DNA of 29,714 nt. Origin: JAKZSU01 sp047517485. Its GTDB lineage: Bacteria > Pseudomonadota > Alphaproteobacteria > UBA7887. The notes beneath the pieces were generated by a model. That model was not told the origin of the DNA, did no database searches, and saw only the letters and a list, made by a program, of their open reading frames with translations. Position 1 is the stretch's first letter, and each line of letters begins with the position of its first letter. The stretch lies in assembly GCA_047517485.1 (NCBI GenBank), contig JAKZSU010000190.1, positions 1 to 29,714 of the forward strand, in the 5' to 3' direction. The position numbers were made by a program, and so were the translations under genes. Shown here piece after piece: positions 16,474-24,324 of the stretch.

Positions 16474-17454
16474 TTATACCGCCACCGCGAGCCCGCCGAC
16501 GACGATGGCGAGCACCGCCCCGGCCCACAGGTAAAGCCGCTGGGCGCGACGGATGTCAGCGGAGCCGGCGTCCCGCTTGCCGTCGCCGATCCAGCGATCG
16601 TTGACCGTGCCGCTGGCATAGTGGCGCGGGCCGGCGAGCGCCAATCCGAGCCCGCCGGCGATCGCCGCCTCAGGCCATCCGGCGTTCGGCGAGCGATGGT
16701 GACGGGCGTCGCGACGCACGATGCGCAACGCATCTCCGAACTTGGTGCCCGCGGCAAAACACAAAATGACCCCAGCAAGCCGCGCCGGCAGCCAGTTGAC
16801 CGCGTCGTCGAGCCGCGCGGCGGCGCGTCCGAACCACAGATAGCGCGCGCCGCGATAGCCGACCATGCTGTCGAGGGTGTTGATCGCCTTGTACGCCGCC
16901 AGCCCGGGCAAGCCGAGCACCGCGTACCAGAACACCGGCGCGACCACGCCGTCGGAGAAATTCTCCGCCAACGACTCGATTGCAGCGCGGGCGATACCCG
17001 CGCCGTCGAGGCTGGCCGGATCGCGCCCGACGATATGCGCCACCGCGGCGCGCCCGGCATCGCGGCCTTTGGCCAGTCCGCGCGCCACCGTGCCGACCGC
17101 GTCGTAGAGGCCGCGGAAGGCGATCAAGGTGCTGGCGAGCACTGCTTCGACCACCCAGCCGCCGGAAAACTGTCGCGCCGCCCACGCCAGTCCCCAGCCG
17201 ACCGCCGCCGCCACCGCAACGACCAAGAGCGTGGTCGCCAGGCCGCGGCGAAAGCGGCTCGACTTGAGACCGTCGGCGTCGTTCAATCGCCCTTCCAAGG
17301 CGCCGATCAAGCGGCCGATCAACGCCACCGGGTGCGGGACCACGCGATAGAGTTGCCGCGGGTCGCCCAGGACCGCGTCGATCGCCAGGGCGAACAACAG
17401 AACCAGCAGGGGGTCGACCCCGGAGGCAAATGTGGGAAGCCCGAGCGTCAGCAT
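16474..17454 (-). CDS. cobD: Adenosylcobinamide-phosphate synthase (CbiB/CobD)
   Basis: This 326-residue integral membrane protein attaches (R)-1-amino-2-propanol (phosphate) to cobyric acid. Family marks are the N-terminal A-I-D-x-x-x-G-D-P segment, VVPHPVALIGRLI, the central ESLAENFSDGVVAPVFWY, and NTLDSMVGY, with several hydrophobic helices. I chose ATG 17454 because the protein then starts right at the first helix (MLTLGLPTF). The ribosome site is poor. The gene runs against its neighbours. Its stop is 1 bp from that of cobQ, and its start is only 18-27 bp from the divergent cbiX start, so its promoter must lie inside cbiX or be very compact. Confidence 0.95.
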   Translation of the reverse strand: MLTLGLPTFASGVDPLLVLLFALAIDAVLGDPRQLYRVVPHPVALIGRLIGALEGRLNDADGLKSSRFRRGLATTLLVVAVAAAVGWGLAWAARQFSGGWVVEAVLASTLIAFRGLYDAVGTVARGLAKGRDAGRAAVAHIVGRDPASLDGAGIARAAIESLAENFSDGVVAPVFWYAVLGLPGLAAYKAINTLDSMVGYRGARYLWFGRAAARLDDAVNWLPARLAGVILCFAAGTKFGDALRIVRRDARHHRSPNAGWPEAAIAGGLGLALAGPRHYASGTVNDRWIGDGKRDAGSADIRRAQRLYLWAGAVLAIVVGGLAVAV

Positions 17455-17481
17455 GGCGCGAGAATATGACGGATGGACGGC

Positions 17482-18471
17482 ATGAGTGAAAAAATCGGCA
17501 TCATGGTGTGCGGCCATGGCAGCCGCGACGGCCAAGCGGTCACCGAGTTCGAAGCGGTGGCGCGCGGCATCGCCGAACGCTTGCCGCAATACGACGTCGA
17601 GTCGGGCTTTCTCGAATTCGCCACGCCGATCATTCGCGACGGGCTCGATCGCCTGCGCCTCGCCGGCCACCAGCGCATCCTGGCGATCCCCGGCATGCTG
17701 TTCGCCGCCGGTCATGCCAAGAACGACATTCCCTCGGTGCTCAATACCTATGCCGCCGAGCACGCGCCGCTGCGCATCGAGTACGGCCGCGACCTCGGTA
17801 TCGACGTCAAACTGATTCGCGCCGCGGGTGACCGGATCGAGCAGGCCCTCGCCGATGCCAGGGACTCGGCGCCGCGCGTGGAAACCGCCCTCGTCGTGGT
17901 CGGTCGCGGTGCCTCCGATCCCGACGCCAATTCGAACGTCGCAAAGGTGATGCGCCTGCTGTGGGAGGGCCTCGGCATGGGCTGGGGCGAGACCGCTTAT
18001 TCCGGCGTCACCTTCCCGCTCGTCGAGCCGGCGCTCGAACATGTCGCGCGGCTCGGCTACCGCCGCATCGTGGTGTTTCCCTATTTCCTGTTCACTGGCG
18101 TCCTGGTGAAACGGATCTACCACTACACCGACGTCGTCGCCGCGGCGCACCCGGAGATCGAGTTCATCAAGGCGCCCTATCTCAACGACCATCCCCTCGT
18201 CCTCGACGCCTTCGCCGACCGCGTCGACGAAATTCTCGCCGGCACCAACGCGATGAACTGCCAGCTCTGCAAATACCGCGAACACGTCCTCGGCTTCGAA
18301 GCCGAAGTCGGCCTCGCCCAGCAAAGCCACCACCATCACGTCGAAGGCATCGGAACCGGCGGCCACGGCCAAGATCATGACAATGAGCATGATCATCATC
18401 ACCAACCTTATCCCCACGCCGATCACCCGCTCGGCCCCAACAGCATGAAGGCGGGCGAGGGCAGCGGATGA
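17482..18471 (+). CDS. cbiX: Sirohydrochlorin cobaltochelatase CbiX, long form with His-rich tail
   Basis: This 329-residue class II chelatase inserts Co2+ into sirohydrochlorin in the early-cobalt pathway. It has two CbiX domains. The metal-handling histidines are H12 (CGHGSRD) and H78 (AAGHAKND). A C-x2-C pair (C260, C263 in NCQLCKYRE) and a His/Asp-rich tail at roughly 280-320 follow, with four and then three consecutive histidines. The tail probably binds or stores metal, and the cysteines may hold an Fe-S cluster as reported for other long CbiX proteins. ATG 17482 is chosen because GGATGGA precedes it. ATG 17473 would add three residues. It opens a chain of six genes joined by 4-nt overlaps. 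Confidence 0.93.
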   Translation: MSEKIGIMVCGHGSRDGQAVTEFEAVARGIAERLPQYDVESGFLEFATPIIRDGLDRLRLAGHQRILAIPGMLFAAGHAKNDIPSVLNTYAAEHAPLRIEYGRDLGIDVKLIRAAGDRIEQALADARDSAPRVETALVVVGRGASDPDANSNVAKVMRLLWEGLGMGWGETAYSGVTFPLVEPALEHVARLGYRRIVVFPYFLFTGVLVKRIYHYTDVVAAAHPEIEFIKAPYLNDHPLVLDAFADRVDEILAGTNAMNCQLCKYREHVLGFEAEVGLAQQSHHHHVEGIGTGGHGQDHDNEHDHHHQPYPHADHPLGPNSMKAGEGSG

Positions 18472-19109
18472 CGGGGCGCGATTACCTCCGCGACCCCGAC
18501 GCGATCTATCGACAATCGTTCGCGACGATTCGCGACGAGGTCGACCTCGACACCCTGCCCGCCGATCTGGCACCGGTGGCGGTGCGCCTGATCCACGCCT
18601 GCGGCATGACCGATATTGTCGCGGCGCTCGACCACGCGGGTGATGTCGCGACGGTGGGCCGCGCCGCATTGGCGTCGGGCGCGCCGATCCTCGCCGATTG
18701 TTCGATGGTGGCGAGCGGCATCATCGCCAAACGACTCCCCGCCGCCAACGAAATCCTGTGCACCCTCACCGACACCGCCGTGCCGGCGCTCGCCAGCGCG
18801 CAGCAAACCACCCGCTCCGCCGCCGCGGTCGGTCTGTGGCGCGACCGCTTGGCCGGCGCCGTCGTCGCCATCGGCAACGCGCCGACCGCATTGTTTCGCT
18901 TGCTTGAATTACTCGACGGCGGCGCCCCGCCCCCGGCGGTTATTCTTGGCTTTCCCGTCGGCTTCGTTGGGGCCGCCGAGTCCAAGCGCGCGCTCGCCGC
19001 GAGCGGCCTCGACGTACCCTATCTGACCTTGCACGGCCGGCGCGGCGGCAGCGCCATGGCGGCGGCGGCGGTCAATGCCCTCGCGGCGACGGCGCCGGAC
19101 CGCGCATGA
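18468..19109 (+). CDS. cobH: Precorrin-8X / cobalt-precorrin-8 methylmutase
   Basis: This 213-residue protein moves the C-11 methyl group to C-12, forming (hydrogeno- or cob)yrinic acid. The family's catalytic histidine is visible at residue 43 in RLIHACGMTD, the numbering expected from characterised CobH. ILADCSMVASGI, IGNAPTALF and GFPVGFVGAAESK are further conserved blocks. ATG 18468 overlaps the cbiX stop (ATGA). It is equivalent to cbiC in the anaerobic nomenclature, and sequence alone does not tell which form of substrate it uses. Cytosolic. Confidence 0.96.
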   Translation: MTGRDYLRDPDAIYRQSFATIRDEVDLDTLPADLAPVAVRLIHACGMTDIVAALDHAGDVATVGRAALASGAPILADCSMVASGIIAKRLPAANEILCTLTDTAVPALASAQQTTRSAAAVGLWRDRLAGAVVAIGNAPTALFRLLELLDGGAPPPAVILGFPVGFVGAAESKRALAASGLDVPYLTLHGRRGGSAMAAAAVNALAATAPDRA

Positions 19110-20311
19110 CACGCTGGCTCAGCATCGTCGGTATCGGCGAGGATGGGCTCGACGGCCTCGGCGCGCCCGCCCGCGCGCTGGTCGATGGGGCGAAAGTTCT
19201 GGTCGGCGGCGATCGTCACTTGGCGATGATCCCCGACGACGGCCGCGAGAAGCTCGCCTGGCCGACCCCGCTGACCGCGTTGATCGACACCATTCTCGGC
19301 TATCGTGGCACCGCGGTCTGTGTGCTGGCGACCGGCGATCCGATGCACTACGGCGTCGGCGTCACCCTGGCGCGCCACGTCGCAATCGTCGAAATGACCG
19401 TCGTCCCCGGCCCGTCGGCATTTGCCTTGGCCTGCGCCCGCCTGGGTTGGCCACGCGCCGAGGCCGAGACCCTGACCCTGCACGGCCGCCCGCTCGCCCA
19501 AGTCCACCCCCATATCTTTCCGGGGGCGCGCATATTGATTCTGAGCGACAACGCAGCCACGCCTGGGCAGATCGCGGCCTTGCTCCGCCAGCGTGGCTAC
19601 GGGGCCAGCCAAATGACCGTTTTCGAGCACATGGGCGGACCCGCCGAGCGGGTTATCGGGGCCATGGCGGTCAATTGGAGCGCCGATAACATCGCCGACT
19701 TCAACACCATCGCGATTGCTTGCCAAGCCGACCCCGATGCAACCCTGCTCCCCCGCATCGCCGGCTTGCCGGACACCGCGTTCAGCCACGACGGTCAGCT
19801 GACCAAACGCGAAGTCCGCGCCGTGACCCTGGCGGCACTGGCACCGGTTCCTGGCCAGCTGCTGTGGGATGTCGGCGCCGGCTCGGGCGCGATCGGTATC
19901 GAGTGGATGCGTGCCCACTTCACCTGCCGGGCGATCGCTGTCGAGCGCGCGCCCGCGCGCGCCGCCATGATCCGCGCCAATGCCGACGCGCTGGGCGTGC
20001 CCAAGCTCGAACTGGTGGCGGGCGCCGCCCCGGACGCGCTCGCCGATCTCGCAGCCCCCGACGCGGTCTTCGTCGGCGGCGGCCTCTCCCAGGCCAAGAT
20101 TTTCGCGACCTGCTGGGCCGCGCTTCCCCCCGGCGGCCGGCTGGCCGCCAACGCGGTCACCGTTGAGGGCGAAAAAGCGCTGTTTGATTGCCGCGAAAGG
20201 TGGGGTGGTACGCTCACCCGGATCGCGGTATCGCGCGCCGAGGCCATCGGCCGCCTCACCGGGTGGTCGGCGCTGCGCACGGTCACCCAATTCTCGGTCA
20301 CCAAACCATGA
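19106..20311 (+). CDS. cobL: Precorrin-6B C5,15-methyltransferase (decarboxylating), CbiE-CbiT fusion
   Basis: This 401-residue bifunctional enzyme methylates C-5 and C-15 and decarboxylates the C-12 acetate. The N-terminal half is a tetrapyrrole methylase (CbiE; SIVGIGEDGLDGL, CVLATGDPMHYGVG, VPGPSAFALAC). From about residue 230 a CbiT domain begins with LTKREVRA. It has the class I SAM-binding loop DVGAGSGAIGIEW near 256-268 and later FVGGG. ATG 19106 overlaps the cobH stop. The fusion order is that of CobL from aerobic producers, but cyanobacterial and other early-cobalt loci also use it, so it does not settle the route. Confidence 0.95.
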   Translation: MTRWLSIVGIGEDGLDGLGAPARALVDGAKVLVGGDRHLAMIPDDGREKLAWPTPLTALIDTILGYRGTAVCVLATGDPMHYGVGVTLARHVAIVEMTVVPGPSAFALACARLGWPRAEAETLTLHGRPLAQVHPHIFPGARILILSDNAATPGQIAALLRQRGYGASQMTVFEHMGGPAERVIGAMAVNWSADNIADFNTIAIACQADPDATLLPRIAGLPDTAFSHDGQLTKREVRAVTLAALAPVPGQLLWDVGAGSGAIGIEWMRAHFTCRAIAVERAPARAAMIRANADALGVPKLELVAGAAPDALADLAAPDAVFVGGGLSQAKIFATCWAALPPGGRLAANAVTVEGEKALFDCRERWGGTLTRIAVSRAEAIGRLTGWSALRTVTQFSVTKP

Positions 20312-21012
20312 CCGGCACCGCCTACGGCATGGGTATCGGCCCCGGCGATCCCGAATTGATCACCCTGAAGGCGCACCGTATCCTGCGCGCCTGCCCGGTC
20401 GTCGCCTATCCGGCGCCCGACGACGGCGACAGTCTGACCCGCGAGATCGTCTCGCCGCATCTGCCGGGCGGTCAGACCGAGATCGCTATTCGCATTCCGA
20501 TGGTCAGCGAACGGTTTCCCGCGCAAGCGATCTATGACCGCGCCGCCGAGGAGATTGGCGCGCACTTGGAAAACGACCGCGATACCGCCATCCTGTGCGA
20601 GGGCGATCCCTTTCTCTACGGCTCGTTCATGTACCTCTTCGCCCGCCTCGCCGAGCGTTTTCCGGTCGAGGTCATTCCCGGCGTGTCCTCGTTGACCGCG
20701 TGCGCCGCGACCCTCGGCGCGCCGCTGGCCGCGCGCAACGACGTGTTGATGGTGATCCCGGCGCCGCTCGATGCAGACGAATTGGCCATCCGTCTCGCCA
20801 GCGCCGATGCCGCCGCGATTATCAAGATCGGCCGCCACCTCGACAAGGTCCGCGGCGTGCTCGACAGCCTCGGTCTCGCCCAACACGCCCGCTATGTCGA
20901 GCACGCGACCATGGCCAACCAACGGGTGATCCCGCTTGCTGACGTGAATAGCGAAACCGCGCCCTATTTCTCGATGATCCTGGTCCACAAACGCGGCCAG
21001 GCCTGGCGATGA
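20308..21012 (+). CDS. cobI: (Cobalt-)precorrin-2 C20-methyltransferase
   Basis: This 234-residue tetrapyrrole methylase is the CobI/CbiL member. Motifs are GIGPGDPELITLKA (residues 9-22), CEGDPFLYGSFMYL (about 97-110), VIPGVSSLTACAA, NDVLMVIPAP, and a closing ETAPYFSMILVHK. It methylates C-20 of precorrin-2 or cobalt-sirohydrochlorin. ATG 20308 overlaps the cobL stop (ATGA), so translation is coupled. Placed beside cbiX, cbiG and cbiD, its natural substrate is more likely the cobalt-containing form (CbiL role). That is inference from context. Confidence 0.95.
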   Translation: MTGTAYGMGIGPGDPELITLKAHRILRACPVVAYPAPDDGDSLTREIVSPHLPGGQTEIAIRIPMVSERFPAQAIYDRAAEEIGAHLENDRDTAILCEGDPFLYGSFMYLFARLAERFPVEVIPGVSSLTACAATLGAPLAARNDVLMVIPAPLDADELAIRLASADAAAIIKIGRHLDKVRGVLDSLGLAQHARYVEHATMANQRVIPLADVNSETAPYFSMILVHKRGQAWR

Positions 21013-22820
21013 GCCGGCGCCGGCCGGCCGCGGTCATTATTCTCAGCGCGGGTGGCTTGGACGTCGCGCGCCGGATTGCCGACGCTATGCCCGGTGCGAC
21101 CCTCCATGGATTCGCGCGCCGGGTGTCGGACGTGGATGAGGCATTCGACGACACCGCGCCTCATCTCCAGCGGCTCTTTCGCGACCAGATCCCGATCGTC
21201 GGCGTTTGCGCGGCGGGGGTGCTGATCCGCTGTCTCGCGCCGGTGCTCGGGCACAAACACCATGAGCCGCCGGTGCTCGCGGTGGCCGAGGACGGCGCTG
21301 TTGTCGTGCCATTGCTCGGCGGCCATCATGGCGCCAACGCCCTCGCCCGCGACATCGCCCGGACGCTAGGGGCGACCGCAGCGATCACCACCGCCGGCGA
21401 TATCGCCTTCGGCATCGCCCTCGACGATCCCCCGTCAGGCTGGCGCTTCGCCAATCCCGGTAGCGCCAAGCCGTTCGTGGCGGCGGCTCTCGCCGGCGAA
21501 AAAATTCGCCTCAATGGCGAGGCGCCATGGGTTTCGCAAAGCGCGCTGCCATTCGATGAAAATGGCACACTAACCATCACCATCACCGATCTCATGATCC
21601 CGGGCAGCGATGCTGAACTCGTCTACCATCCAGCGACTCTCGCTCTTGGGGTCGGCTGCGAGCGCGGCGTCGATACCGACGAGTTGATCACGCTGGCGCT
21701 GGCAACCCTCGACCAGGCCGGCCTGTCCCGCGACGCGGTCGCCGTTGTCGTCTCGATCGACGTCAAGGCCGACGAAGCCGCGGTGCACGATCTCGCCGCG
21801 GCGCTCGGGGTTCCGGCGCGTTTCTTTCCCGCGGAAAGGCTCGAACAGGAGGCGCCACGGCTCGCCAATCCGTCCGCTCTGGTGTTCCGCGAAGTCGGCT
21901 GTCACGGGGTCGCCGAGGGCGCGGCGCTTGCCGCCGTCGGCGCGGCGGGATCGCTGGTCGTCGACAAACGCAAGAGCGCCCGCGCCACCTGCGCGGTGGC
22001 GCGGGCGACCGCCCCGCTCGATACCTCGACCATGGGGAAGGCGCGCGGCCATCTTGCGATCGTCGGCATTGGACCCGGCGCCGACGAATGGCGCACACCG
22101 GAAGCCAACGCGCTGATCGGCCAAGCCGAGGATCTTGTCGGCTACGATCTCTACCTCGATTTATTAGGGTCCGCCGCCCACGGCGCGCGGCGTCACGCCT
22201 ATCCCCTCGGCGAGGAGGAAATCCGCGTCCGCGCCGCGCTCGACCTCGCCGCGCAAGGTCGCCGCGTGGCGCTGATCTCGTCCGGCGATGCCGGCATTTA
22301 TGCCATGGCCGCGCTCGCCTTCGAACTTCTTGACACCGATGGGGCCGATGCATGGCGCCGCATCGCGGTCACCGTGGCGCCGGGGATTTCCGCGTTGCAA
22401 GCCGCGGCGGCGCGCATCGGCGCGCCCTTGGGCCACGATTTCTGCACTATTTCATTGTCCGACCTGCTCACCCCGTGGCCGGTGATCGAGCGCCGCATCG
22501 AGGCCGCCGCCGCGGCCGACTTCGTCATCGCCTTCTACAATCCGGTCTCGCGCCGGCGCACCACTCAGTTGGCGACGGCGCGCGACATTCTGCGCCGCCA
22601 TCGGGACCCTGAGACACCGGTGGTCATCGCGCGCAATCTCGGCCGCCCGGGCGAAACCGTTGCCACCGTGACCCTCGAAGCACTCGACGCCACCACCATC
22701 GACATGCTGACCCTAGTCCTAGTCGGCGCCAGCACCACAAAAACCATTCCCCGGGCCGGCGACCGGCCGTGGGTCTATACGCCGCGCGGCTACGCGGAGA
22801 AACGGGACAAAACGCCATGA
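21009..22820 (+). CDS. cbiG-cobJ: CbiG-CobJ fusion: cobalt-precorrin-5A hydrolase plus precorrin-3B C17-methyltransferase
   Basis: This 603-residue fusion has three parts. Residues about 1-205 form the CbiG N-terminal and central regions, including GVCAAGVLIRCLAP, VVPLLGGHHGANALA and ALDDPPSGW. Residues about 211-335 form the CobE/CbiG_C domain (LALGVGCERGVDTDEL). From about 347 there is a complete CobJ/CbiH methylase with GIGPGADEWRTP, SSGDAGIYAMA, VAPGISALQAAAARIGAPLG and FYNPVSRRR. The second half performs C-17 methylation with ring contraction. The first half opens the delta-lactone of cobalt-precorrin-5A, releasing acetaldehyde. ATG 21009 overlaps the cobI stop. CbiG points to the early-cobalt pathway, whereas CobE alone would fit the aerobic one. 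Here the full CbiG N-terminus is present. Confidence 0.93.
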   Translation: MSRRRPAAVIILSAGGLDVARRIADAMPGATLHGFARRVSDVDEAFDDTAPHLQRLFRDQIPIVGVCAAGVLIRCLAPVLGHKHHEPPVLAVAEDGAVVVPLLGGHHGANALARDIARTLGATAAITTAGDIAFGIALDDPPSGWRFANPGSAKPFVAAALAGEKIRLNGEAPWVSQSALPFDENGTLTITITDLMIPGSDAELVYHPATLALGVGCERGVDTDELITLALATLDQAGLSRDAVAVVVSIDVKADEAAVHDLAAALGVPARFFPAERLEQEAPRLANPSALVFREVGCHGVAEGAALAAVGAAGSLVVDKRKSARATCAVARATAPLDTSTMGKARGHLAIVGIGPGADEWRTPEANALIGQAEDLVGYDLYLDLLGSAAHGARRHAYPLGEEEIRVRAALDLAAQGRRVALISSGDAGIYAMAALAFELLDTDGADAWRRIAVTVAPGISALQAAAARIGAPLGHDFCTISLSDLLTPWPVIERRIEAAAAADFVIAFYNPVSRRRTTQLATARDILRRHRDPETPVVIARNLGRPGETVATVTLEALDATTIDMLTLVLVGASTTKTIPRAGDRPWVYTPRGYAEKRDKTP

Positions 22821-23581
22821 CGGTTCATTTTATCGGCGCCGGGCCCGGCGCGGCGGACTTGATCACCGTGCGCGGCCAAAATCTGATCGCGGTGTGCCCA
22901 GTTTGCCTCTATGCCGGATCGCTGGTGCCCGAAGCGGTGGTCGCGGTCGCCCCGCCGCGCGCCCGGGTTATCGACACCGCGCCGCTTACCCTCGACGAAA
23001 TCATCGCCGAAATGGCCGCCGCCGACGCGCGCGGAGTCGATGTCGCGCGCGTCCATTCCGGCGATCCGTCGCTTTACGGCGCGATCGGCGAGCAAATGCG
23101 CCGCCTCGATGCCCTGGCGATCCCCTACGACATCACCCCTGGGGTGCCCGCCTTCGCCGCCGCCGCCGCGACCTTGGGCACCGAGTTCACCCTGCCCGGC
23201 GTCAGCCAGACGGTGATCCTGACGCGCACCGCGATGAAAGCGTCGGACATGCCGCCCGGCGAGGCGCTGGCGGCGCTCGGCGCCTCGGGCGCGACCTTGG
23301 CGATCCATCTATCGGTGCGCAATCTGCGCCACGTCACCGCCGCGCTGATCCCGCATTACGGCACCGATTGTCCGGTCGCCGTGGTCTATCGCGCGAGCTG
23401 GCCCGACGAGATCGTCCTGCGTGGCACCCTCGACGACATTCGCCAAAAAGTCCGCGGCGAGAAAATCACCCGCACCGCGTTGATCATCGTCGGCCGGGTT
23501 CTCACCGCCGACGGCTTCGCCGACAGCGCGCTATACGACGCCGCGCATGTGCATGTGCTGCGGCCGCAAAGAAAGCGCTAG
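22817..23581 (+). CDS. cobM: (Cobalt-)precorrin-4 C11-methyltransferase
   Basis: This 254-residue tetrapyrrole methylase is of the CobM/CbiF type. It starts MTVHFIGAGPGAADLITVRG, contains the subfamily-typical CPVCLYAGSLVP (residues about 31-42), VHSGDPSLYGAIGEQ, TPGVPAFAAAAA and LPGVSQTVILTR, and ends a few residues after HVHVLRP. It methylates C-11 of (cobalt-)precorrin-4. ATG 22817 overlaps the preceding stop (ATGA). It is the last gene of the six-gene plus-strand chain. Its TAG stop shares bases with the opposing cobK TAG stop in a CTAG. Confidence 0.96.
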   Translation: MTVHFIGAGPGAADLITVRGQNLIAVCPVCLYAGSLVPEAVVAVAPPRARVIDTAPLTLDEIIAEMAAADARGVDVARVHSGDPSLYGAIGEQMRRLDALAIPYDITPGVPAFAAAAATLGTEFTLPGVSQTVILTRTAMKASDMPPGEALAALGASGATLAIHLSVRNLRHVTAALIPHYGTDCPVAVVYRASWPDEIVLRGTLDDIRQKVRGEKITRTALIIVGRVLTADGFADSALYDAAHVHVLRPQRKR

Positions 23582-24324
23582 CGCGTTCTCTCTTCCACCC
23601 AGGCAAGCGCGGCATCGACCGTTTTGACCCGCTCTCCCTCGGGTAACACCGGACGGCGGATCATGATCACCGGCAGCCCGGCGTCGGCGGCCGCGACCAA
23701 CTTGGCGTGGCCGCTTTCGCCGCCGGCGTTCTTGACCACCAAAACCGCGATTCCGTGCTTTGCCAGCAACGCTTTTTCGCTGGCCAAGCGAAACGGGCCG
23801 CGACCGCGTAACACCTTGGCATTCGAGATCGGCAAGGGTCCGTCCGGCCGATCGACCGTCCGCACAACGACGTGACGCTCGCCGAGCCCCGCGAACGCCG
23901 CGAGTTCCTGCCGCCCGATGGCGAGAAATACCGGGCCGGGAAACGCGGCGAGCCGGCGCGCCGCTTCCTCGGTGTCGGCGGCCTCGATCCAGCGATCACC
24001 GGGCCCGGCGACCCAGGAATCCCTGACCAACATCAACCTTGGCACATCGGACACCAGGCACGCGCGCGCCGCATTGGCGGAAATCCGCGCGGCGAACGGG
24101 TGCGTCGCGTCGATCAGCAAGTCGATCGCTTCGTCGGTGAGATAGTCGGCGAGACCCTCGGCCCCACCAAAGCCGCCGCTACGCAAGGTGCCGGCGGGCA
24201 CCCGCGGTGTTTTCGTCCGCCCGGCCAACGAGGTCGTGACCATGAGGTCGTCGCGCCCGGCGAATCGATAGGCGAGCACCCGCGCTTCGCCGGTACCGCC
24301 GAGGATCAATATTCTAGTCGTCAC
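23578..24324 (-). CDS. cobK: Precorrin-6A reductase (CobK/CbiJ)
   Basis: This 248-residue NAD(P)H-dependent reductase acts on the macrocycle of (cobalt-)precorrin-6A. Visible motifs are the nucleotide-binding ILILGGTGEAR at the N-terminus (GGTGEAR at 9-15), DATHPFAARIS, FLAIGRQELAAF, and a terminal MIRRPVLPEG. I chose GTG 24324, which gives MTTRILILGG. Starting farther upstream would add eight residues inside cbiD. The start lies 11 nt inside the end of cbiD, so translation of the two minus-strand genes is likely coupled. Confidence 0.93.
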   Translation of the reverse strand: MTTRILILGGTGEARVLAYRFAGRDDLMVTTSLAGRTKTPRVPAGTLRSGGFGGAEGLADYLTDEAIDLLIDATHPFAARISANAARACLVSDVPRLMLVRDSWVAGPGDRWIEAADTEEAARRLAAFPGPVFLAIGRQELAAFAGLGERHVVVRTVDRPDGPLPISNAKVLRGRGPFRLASEKALLAKHGIAVLVVKNAGGESGHAKLVAAADAGLPVIMIRRPVLPEGERVKTVDAALAWVEERTR

